In this document: positions 26,076-32,026 of the stretch, piece after piece
Layout of the letters: every line of letters starts with the position of its first letter
How positions within the stretch are numbered: position 1 is the stretch's first letter
DNA from: Bacteroidetes bacterium 37-13
GTDB lineage: Bacteria > Bacteroidota > Bacteroidia > Chitinophagales > LD1
NCBI GenBank assembly: GCA_001897535.1
Contig: MKTC01000041.1
Span: 1-42,252 of the forward strand
Length of the DNA: 42,252 nt
Direction of reading: 5' to 3'
The notes under the pieces: model-generated
What the model saw: only the letters and a program-made list of their open reading frames with translations
Database searches by the model: none
What the model was told of the DNA's origin: nothing
Position numbers and translations under genes: made by a program

Positions 26076-26921
26076 TTACTTATACGCATTATACCCTGCT
26101 TGATTTCCAATCATTACTGAATTATTTGCACTGTATGCCTGATACCCTGCCTGATAACCCGAGAATAACGATGAATAAGCATCCGCTGCCTGATATCCTG
26201 CCTGGTTTCCGATAAAGTTTGAAAATGAGGCATTGGTTGCTTCATATCCTGCCTGATACCCCAGGAAAGAAGAGTTTCTTGCATTGGTTGCATTTTGTCC
26301 TGCTGCACCCCCAAAGAAATTTGACCGAAAAGCAGCTGTTGCGCCATTACCTGCATTTGCACCAATGAACGAAGAACTATACGCACCGCTTGCACCATTA
26401 CCTGCCAAGTCCCCAAAGAACACAGAGTTGGCTGCATCCGTTGCCTGATACCCTGCATGATAACCGAAGAAGTTTGAGTTATTTGCATTGGTTGCGTAGC
26501 ACCCTGCTTCTTGACCAAAGAAATTCGAGTTATTTGCATTGGTTGCATTACATCCGGCAGACTGACCGAAGAAGTTTGAGTTATTTGCATTGGTTGCATT
26601 TTCCCCTGCACCGGTACCGATAAAATTCGAATAACCGGCATTACTTGCTCCATTTCCTGCACCGATACCAATGAATACAGTGTTATCGGTAGATCCGCCA
26701 TTTTGTCCGGTATTGGTTCCTACCCATGTGTGATCGGTTTGTGTGATTACATACAGATTTACGATACAGTCGGTGTCTCCTGGTGCGCATGATGGATCGT
26801 TGCTTTGACCAGGAATGTACCCTCCTGGTGGAGCTGAGGCGAATACAAAAAATCCGTACCCTACTATTGAAAGTTGTGTAAGTGTTATCTTTAAAAAAAT
26901 CTTGTGAGAAAAGTGCTTCAT
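26076..26921 (-). CDS. Secreted protein of twelve exact 17-residue repeats
   Basis: This 281-residue protein has a hydrophobic N-terminal signal (about residues 8-30, ending VFASA) and a short linker with two cysteines. Then come twelve repeats without a gap. The Gly of the F-[FI]-G motif falls at residues 85, 102, 119, 136, 153, 170, 187, 204, 221, 238, 255 and 272. The consensus is N-A-T-N-A-N-N-S-N-F-F-G-Y-Q-A-G-Y. The spacing suggests one turn of a beta-solenoid per repeat, like the shorter repeats of YadA heads and the NTFxGxxAG repeats of Bacteroidota tail-fibre-like proteins. There is no sorting tail or chaperone domain, so the protein may be cut short. Function is unknown; surface adhesion is a guess. 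Confidence 0.75.
   Translation of the reverse strand: MKHFSHKIFLKITLTQLSIVGYGFFVFASAPPGGYIPGQSNDPSCAPGDTDCIVNLYVITQTDHTWVGTNTGQNGGSTDNTVFIGIGAGNGASNAGYSNFIGTGAGENATNANNSNFFGQSAGCNATNANNSNFFGQEAGCYATNANNSNFFGYHAGYQATDAANSVFFGDLAGNGASGAYSSSFIGANAGNGATAAFRSNFFGGAAGQNATNARNSSFLGYQAGYEATNASFSNFIGNQAGYQAADAYSSLFSGYQAGYQAYSANNSVMIGNQAGYNAYK
26079..26684 (-). repeat. Twelve tandem 51-base coding repeats
   Basis: The DNA under the repeat protein has an exact 51-base period, with near-identical stretches between units around 26460-26620. The identity keeps a second minus-strand frame open for almost the whole array. Such arrays can gain or lose units by slippage. Confidence 0.85.
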
Positions 26922-26988
26922 AATAGGTTATGTGATTATTATAATGTAAGTGTTTATTCTTAGCAATACTATGTGGATAATCCCCATT

Positions 26989-27015
26989 AAAAAATCCCGA
27001 ACGTTTGTTCGGGAT
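26989..27015 (-). terminator. Terminator of the collagen-like gene
   Basis: ATCCCGAAC and GTTCGGGAT form a perfect nine-base stem with a four-base loop, followed on the minus strand by a T run. It lies six bases after the stop at 27021. Confidence 0.9.
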
Positions 27016-27020
27016 GGTAT

Positions 27021-27989
27021 TTAATTGTGTCGGTACCAAGTAATTGATGCTCTTCGCATGTATGCACGGGCGTGCCCAGGTGCAACAGCAATGCATATAC
27101 GAAATTGAGGAGCGAATGTATACGGCATGGGGACCTCTAATGAATACGCAATAGGGTGCCATCCTGGTTGCGCAACAGAAACATCGGCACCACCGGAAAA
27201 TGGTAACAATACATTGCCATCATCAAAAGTAAATCGTACGCCATCGTAATCGTATTTCTGTAATCCTGGATTTAATGGGTCGGCCACAATAATGGTGTCG
27301 GACATCACCTCGCAAGAAAACCATACGGTGTACTTTCCACCTCCTGATCCTGGTGCTGATATTACTGGTGCAAAAGTGTTACTTGATGAAGTAACTGGTC
27401 CGGTAGAAGCATAACCAATATTGGTTACTAAACCGGTGGGTCCTGTTGGGCCAGTTGGTCCTGCACCGGTTGGTCCTTGTGGTCCAGCAGGTCCTTGTGG
27501 TCCTGTGGCGCCAGTAGCTCCGTTAGCTTCAGGTAATCCTGCACCGGTTGGTCCAATAGGGCCTTGTGGTCCAGTAGGGCCGGTTACACCGTTGGTTCCG
27601 TTAGTTCCTGCAGGTCCTTGTGGTCCTGTGGCACCAGTAGCACCGTTAGCACCAGGTAATCCTGCACCGGTTGGTCCTTGTGGTCCTGTTGGTCCGGTAG
27701 GGCCTTGTGGTCCTACACTAGAATTACATAAATTCACCAACTATTAGTAGGTGTTCTAAAAAAGAAATAACACTGACTATCGGTATCAAATACTAATAAC
27801 GCATCTGCTGGATTTACAATAGATAATCTTTCTACTGTAGTCATTCTTGGTAAAAGTACTCCCATTTTTTTTGGAATACATTTCTACCAATGCAGAGGGA
27901 TCAGGGTTTTGAGTTCCGATACCAATATTGTTTTGCGCTGATAACCCTAAGGAAAAGGACAAAAGTAGGATTAGTATAGGTTTGTGCAT
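27021..27989 (-). pseudogene. Collagen-like secreted protein gene with two frameshifts
   Basis: From ATG 27989 the frame reads a signal peptide (LILLLSFSLGLSAQ) and NNIGIGTQNPDPSALVEMYSK. An extra A in an eight-A run (27865-27872) breaks it. The next frame gives MGVLLPRMTTVERLSIV, NPADALLVFDTDSQCYFFF and RTPTNSW, the standard continuation in Bacteroidota tail-fibre-like surface proteins. A missing G at 27737-27738 breaks it again. The third frame gives VNLCNSSVG, about 30 Gly-x-y triplets rich in GPTGPQ, and a C-terminal domain of about 130 residues ending SITWYRHN. The parts are in the right order, so this is one gene with two single-base indels. Decay, phase variation through the A run, or sequence error are all possible. 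Confidence 0.85.
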
Positions 27990-28082
27990 GATAGTATAGA
28001 ATAGATAGATGATGATTTAAAAAAATCGTGTACATAAATAAAAAAACTTTATGTTCTACAAATAAAAGATGCTTTATAGTAG

Positions 28083-28104
28083 CGTCCAAAACGTTTTTTT
28101 AAAA
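28083..28104 (+). repeat. Direct repeat flanking the RhuM segment, left copy
   Basis: CGTCCAAAACG followed by T7 and A4 recurs at 29529-29551 as CGTCCTAAACG with T8 and A4, one substitution and one indel. The two copies bracket the RhuM gene and a gene remnant. Part of the match is low-complexity. Confidence 0.4.
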
Positions 28105-28144
28105 AAAAGAGATAAGATAGATGGAAATTTTGCCGTGTGATACT

Positions 28145-28160
28145 CCCGATAGCTATCGGG
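28145..28160. repeat. Perfect 16-base palindrome
   Basis: CCCGATAGCTATCGGG is fully self-complementary and directly abuts the dispersed repeat at 28156-28214. No T run follows on either strand, so it does not look like a terminator. Confidence 0.6.
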
Positions 28161-28214
28161 ATGATAGTCGTTTAGGACAATTTTATTGGTCTATTACGAA
28201 TATCCTTTCGGTAT
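28156..28214 (+). repeat. Dispersed repeat, copy 2
   Basis: It matches the reverse complement of 11127-11185 at 49 of 59 positions, with a core of 40/43. Like copy 1 it lies in a gene-poor stretch beside decayed genes. A shorter stretch (CGTTTAGGAC) recurs on the opposite strand at the right flanking repeat near 29529. Confidence 0.7.
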
Positions 28215-28232
28215 AATTTTTATCAGAGTTGG

Positions 28233-28354
28233 GTTTGCAAGCTCTTAGATAAAGTTTGGCTTCGTGCGGTTGGCTTGTGATACTTTGGCAAATGCGAAGC
28301 GTTTACGAACACAAACTAAATTACAAAATAACCTGTGAGTAATTGCTTGCAAAC
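28233..28354. repeat. Large imperfect palindrome, about 122 bases
   Basis: The outer arms GTTTGCAAGC and GCTTGCAAAC are perfect ten-base complements. The inner arms AGTTTGGCTTCG (28253-28264) and CGAACACAAACT (28306-28317) pair at 10 of 12. The remaining stretch has no ORF. It could fold as a cruciform or a structured RNA. The attC consensus ends were looked for and not found. With the repeats above, this accounts for the gene-free interval 27990-28364. Confidence 0.4.
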
Positions 28355-28364
28355 AGCGTTGGCG

Positions 28365-29354
28365 TTATTTCTTTTTTGTTTTCTTATCTATTGCTTTCAG
28401 ATTTTCTAAATAGTTTTTTTCGGCTTCGCTCAATGTTTTTTGCTGATACTTTTTTTACTCTGTAGTGGCTTTCTCTACTGCTTTTTCGCGGCTTACCGTT
28501 CCTGCACCTTGTAACAATTTTTCTCCACTCATTGTTAAAATTCTGTCTAAATGTTCAGCCCAGTTTTTCATTGTCATTGCTTTTTCACGTTCGGCTTGTC
28601 GTTCAGCAAAATCCAAATATCCCGAAACAATTTGCCCCAAAGCACGAAGTTCTTTTTCATCTAAATAATTCTTCGCAACGGTTACATCTTTTAAATACGG
28701 ACGGTTTCCCGAAAAAGTCATTAAACCCATAAATTCTTTTTCTGCATCGGCACGGATAAAAATGACTTCTGCTGCTGTTTGTCCATGAACAGCAAAATGA
28801 ATTTTGTTTTGTACCTTCTTAAAAAACTCAACGGAAACATCTGCTTTCGGGTCGTAATCAATGCTTGTACCATAAATATCCAAAACCTGACGATAAAACA
28901 CTTTTTCGGAAGTACGAATGTCTCGTATGCGTTGCAACAGTTCTTTCCAATAACCGCCACCGCCAAGATTTCTTAGGCGTTCATCATCCATTGTAAAGCC
29001 CTTACGAATATATTCATTCAGGCGTTTTGTAGCCCAAATTCTGAATTGTGTAGCCACTTTTGAGTTTACACGATAACCAAGCGAAATAATCATATCAAGG
29101 TTATAGTGCTTTGTATCGTATTTTTTGCCGTCTGCGGCAGTTCGTAAGAATTTCTTACTAACTGAATTTTCCTGTAATTCTCCTTCTGAAAAAATGTTTT
29201 TTATGTGTTGTGTAATTCCCGGACGTTCCACCCCAAAAAGCAATGCCAACTGGTCTTGTGTGAGCCAAACATCCTGCTCGTCCAAACGAACGTCCACCGA
29301 TATTTTTTCGTCTTCGGTTTTAAATAGGATAAATTCAGAATTTGTATTTCCCAC
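28365..29354 (-). pseudogene. RhuM-family gene with a premature stop near its 3' end
   Basis: The frame from GTG 29354 gives 299 residues typical of the 'virulence RhuM' family: VDVRLDEQDVWLTQDQLALLFGVERPGITQHI, YDTKHYNLDMIISLGYRVNS, ATKRLNEYIRKGFTMDD and SGEKLLQGAGTVS. A TAA at 28455-28457 then interrupts KATTE. The same frame goes on for 29 more codons (KKYQQKTLSEAEKNYLENLK) to a second TAA. Relatives have Tyr at the stop, so one TAT/TAC-to-TAA change explains it. Loss of the last 30 residues may or may not matter. RhuM proteins are often found in restriction-modification or mobile loci; their activity is unclear. An in-frame stop just upstream supports the GTG start. Confidence 0.8.
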
Positions 29355-29359
29355 TTTAC

Positions 29360-29531
29360 TTAAATTTCACCCCCTAATTTTTTCAATTTTTCCAAGGATT
29401 CATAAGCCCAAAATAAGGATTGATCTTTTCTTTTTTAACTAATGCGGTTTGAATGGTTTTTACGTTTGCTAATTCAAGGTTATCGAACACTTTTGTCTGA
29501 CTTACTACATCAATAATCTGTTTCCAGTCGT
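29360..29531 (-). pseudogene. 3' remnant of an unidentified gene upstream of RhuM
   Basis: A minus-strand frame reads DWKQIIDVVSQTKVFDNLEL, ANVKTIQTALVKKEKINPYF and G. After one missing base near 29406-29409 it continues YESLEKLKKLGGEI and ends in TAA five bases before the RhuM start. The 5' side ends abruptly at an in-frame TAG inside the CGTCCTAAACG repeat. This looks like the last 56 or so codons of a gene that formed an operon with RhuM and was cut by a rearrangement. I do not recognise the family. The rest of 29532-29753 shows nothing beyond the start region of the GH3 gene. Confidence 0.5.
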
Positions 29532-29551
29532 CCTAAACGTTTTTTTTAAAA
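29529..29551 (+). repeat. Direct repeat flanking the RhuM segment, right copy
   Basis: This is the partner of 28083-28104. It coincides with the point where the gene remnant loses its coding frame, which supports a breakpoint here. Confidence 0.4.
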
Positions 29552-29753
29552 GAGGAAAAGCTAAATAGCTCTAATTATCTTAGAGGTTACAGAACAAAAA
29601 ACAATTCTTCTTATGACAAATGTAATATTGTTTTCTCAGATTGTACTAAAACTTGTATCAGGATTCTTAACCAAAATATGTAAACTTTTTTAGGGACGGG
29701 ACACGAAAAAAATTCCGGTTTTTCATTTTCGTTAAAATTGCCATATTCGCTAT

Positions 29754-31250
29754 ATGGGACTAAAATCAATTGCTGTGAAACTTGCGGCAGCATACACAGT
29801 TCCCGGCATATACCGAGAGCATAAACACGCTGTGCAGTTGCAGCGCGAAACGCTACACAATTTATTACAGAGTGCGCAAAATACCGCATTTGGAAAAGAG
29901 CACCATTTTAGTTCAAGGATTGCCTACAATGATTTTGTTCGCGCAGTGCCTGTTCGCGATTACGAAGGCATAAAAAGTTATATAGAGCGAATTGCAGATG
30001 GCGAAAAAGACGTGTTGTGGAAAGATGCTCCGCTATATTTTTGCAAAAGCAGCGGCACCACTTCCGGCACAAAATATATACCACTTACCAAAGAAAGTAT
30101 AAACGAACAAATTCGCGCAGCTCGCAATGCGCTGTTTTGCTATGTGTATGAAACAGGGAAAGCTAACTTTTTCGATAAAAAAATGATTTTTCTGCAAGGT
30201 AGTCCAGAGTTGGATATGCACGGTAAAATACCATCGGGAAGGCTGAGTGGAATTGTGTATCACCACGTTCCGCAATGGCTAAACAAAAACCGAATGCCAA
30301 CTTATCAAACCAATTGTATTGAAGATTGGGAAACAAAAGTGAGCGCCATTGCCAAAGAAACTTACCAAGAAAAAATGAGCCTGATAAGCGGTATTCCGCC
30401 TTGGGTAATTATGTATTTTGAAACATTGCAAAAGCTAAGCGGTAAACAATTTGTAAAAGATATTTTCCCTGATTTTGAAATCTTTGCTTACGGTGGCGTA
30501 AATTATGAACCTTATCGTTCGCGAATAGAAACACTTTTGGGCAAGAAAATTCCAACTGTAGAAACTTATCCTGCCAGCGAAGGTTTTATTGCTTATCAAG
30601 ATTCGCAACAGCACGAAGGCTTATTGCTAAATGTAGATGCTGGAATATTTTATGAGTTCATAAAAGCGCAAGATTACGGCAAGCCGAATATGCCAAGAGT
30701 GATGCTTCAAGATGTAGAACTTGGTGTGAATTACGCACTCATACTTTCTACCAACGCGGGGCTTTGGGCTTACGACTTAGGTGATACAGTAAAATTTGTT
30801 TCGCTCAATCCATATAGAATTGTGGTAACAGGAAGAATTAAACATTTTACTTCTGCTTTTGGCGAACACGTAATTGCTGAAGAAGTAGAACACGCGCTTA
30901 GCGAAGCATTGACAAAAAGGGGAGGAGTGGTAACGGAATTTACGGTTGCGCCAATGGTAAATCCTGAAGGTGAACTCAGTTACCACGAATGGTTTGTTGA
31001 ATTTGAAAAAATGCCGGATAGCTTGCAAAATTTTGCCCAAGCGGCAGATGAATGTTTGCAGCAAACAAATGTTTATTACGCAGATTTACGGCAAGGCAAT
31101 ATGCTTCAGCAATTAAAAATTACAGCTTTAAAGTCAGGAGCTTTCAACGAATACATGAAAAGTATTGGTAAACTTGGCGGACAAAATAAAGTGCCACGCT
31201 TGAGCAACGATAGAAAAATAGCAGAGAAGTTGGCGGTTTTAACTTTGTAA
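29754..31250 (+). CDS. GH3-family acyl-adenylating enzyme
   Basis: This 498-residue protein of the ANL superfamily shows GH3 motif I (KSSGTTSGTKYIPLT, residues 98-112), motif II (VETYPASEGFIAYQ) and motif III (LWAYDLGDTVKFVSLNPYRI ending RIKHFTSAFGEH). Plant GH3 enzymes link amino acids to hormone carboxylates through an acyl-AMP. Bacteroidota relatives are common, but their substrates are not established. The ATG gives a normal N-terminus. It is a monocistronic-looking gene: the next feature is an inverted-repeat element and then a convergent gene. Confidence 0.92.
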   Translation: MGLKSIAVKLAAAYTVPGIYREHKHAVQLQRETLHNLLQSAQNTAFGKEHHFSSRIAYNDFVRAVPVRDYEGIKSYIERIADGEKDVLWKDAPLYFCKSSGTTSGTKYIPLTKESINEQIRAARNALFCYVYETGKANFFDKKMIFLQGSPELDMHGKIPSGRLSGIVYHHVPQWLNKNRMPTYQTNCIEDWETKVSAIAKETYQEKMSLISGIPPWVIMYFETLQKLSGKQFVKDIFPDFEIFAYGGVNYEPYRSRIETLLGKKIPTVETYPASEGFIAYQDSQQHEGLLLNVDAGIFYEFIKAQDYGKPNMPRVMLQDVELGVNYALILSTNAGLWAYDLGDTVKFVSLNPYRIVVTGRIKHFTSAFGEHVIAEEVEHALSEALTKRGGVVTEFTVAPMVNPEGELSYHEWFVEFEKMPDSLQNFAQAADECLQQTNVYYADLRQGNMLQQLKITALKSGAFNEYMKSIGKLGGQNKVPRLSNDRKIAEKLAVLTL

Positions 31251-31263
31251 CTGGATATAATCA

Positions 31264-31426
31264 TTAAACCCAGATTCCGCAATAGATTCTTTACTGCGAT
31301 AAAATACTACTTTATATCTGCTTCAACTGCTCAAAAACCATAATTCATTATGCTTTTATCGCAGTTTTGCAGATATTTTGTATTATTTCATCTCGCTTAA
31401 ATTTCTATTGCGGAATCTGGGTTAAA
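31264..31426. mobile_element. MITE-like element with inverted ends and possible TTAAA target duplication
   Basis: The perfect 20-base inverted ends AACCCAGATTCCGCAATAGA (31267-31286) and its complement (31404-31423) enclose a second perfect 12-base pair, ACTGCGATAAAA (31293-31304) and TTTTATCGCAGT (31354-31365). The sequence TTAAA flanks both sides (31264-31268 and 31422-31426) if the element proper begins at CCCAG. At about 153 bases it encodes nothing, so a transposase would have to act from elsewhere. It could also act as a bidirectional hairpin between the convergent GH3 and PAP2 genes, but there is no T run. Confidence 0.7.
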
Positions 31427-31467
31427 AGTTAGAAAATATACGCTCAAAAGAATATTTAGTATTCAAC

Positions 31468-32016
31468 TTATAGGATATGTTTTCTAAAAATAAAGGCAAG
31501 TACAGCGCCAATTGCAGCGCCTAATAGTGCTCCGCAGAGTACATCAATTGGAAAATGTACACCAACATAAATTTGAGAAAATGAAATTGTTGCTGCCCAA
31601 AATAGCAACAGCAATTTCACTAATTTGTTTTTAAAGAGCGGCAATAAAAAGAACGATAATCCAAAATGGTTTGCGGCATGGCTGCTTACAAAACTAAAAC
31701 CACTTCCGCAGTGAACCAATACGCGCATTTCGCTGGCAAGTTCCACAGTGTTGCATGGTCGTAATCTTGCAAAGTAAGGTTTAATGAGAGATGCAGAAAT
31801 TTGGTCGCAGAGCAAAATTACTAAACCCGAGAACGCCAATATCCAAAGCGCCTTCCATTTATATTGCTTTGCAAACCATGCGAAGAGCAAAACGTAAAGC
31901 GGAATCCAAAAAAGTTTATTTCTAAACAGTGGACAAAGCACATCAAATACAGGATTTGCAATTCCTTTATTTAGGAAAAGAAATAGTGCAATATCAATGT
32001 GCTCAATCTCTTGCAA
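31468..32016 (-). CDS. PAP2-family membrane phosphatase
   Basis: This 182-residue integral membrane protein with about five helices has the three phosphatase motifs: KPYFARLRPC (KxxxxxxRP form), FSFVSSHAANH (the PSGH motif, with Ser in place of Gly) and SQIYVGVHFPIDV (SxxxxxxHxxxD, Gln in place of the usual Arg). Relatives dephosphorylate undecaprenyl pyrophosphate or lipid A. The substrate here is not decided by sequence. The two motif variants are seen in active members but deserve a check. It starts ten bases after the M16 protease stop, so both are likely cotranscribed. Confidence 0.87.
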   Translation of the reverse strand: MQEIEHIDIALFLFLNKGIANPVFDVLCPLFRNKLFWIPLYVLLFAWFAKQYKWKALWILAFSGLVILLCDQISASLIKPYFARLRPCNTVELASEMRVLVHCGSGFSFVSSHAANHFGLSFFLLPLFKNKLVKLLLLFWAATISFSQIYVGVHFPIDVLCGALLGAAIGAVLAFIFRKHIL

Positions 32017-32026
32017 ATGCAGTTGT

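Noticed and set aside
26079-26684. Possible CRISPR-like array from regular 51-base spacing
   Set aside because: The repeats are contiguous coding units with no unique spacers and translate to a regular protein.
26114-26701. Second minus-strand frame of 195 codons in the repeat protein
   Set aside because: It stays open only because the 51-base repeats lack stops in that frame. It has no signal peptide and a Met/Gln-rich product.
27421-27747. Plus-strand GPVGPCG-rich frame
   Set aside because: It is the reverse complement of the Gly-x-y triplets; the minus strand has the signal peptide and terminator.
28233-28354. Integron attC site
   Set aside because: Conserved RYYYAAC and GTTRRRY ends are not present in the proper places, and no integrase is nearby.
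31251-31467. Plain bidirectional terminator between GH3 and PAP2 genes
   Set aside because: The inverted arms are over 100 bases apart, with a nested pair and flanking TTAAA copies and no T run, which fits a mobile element better.
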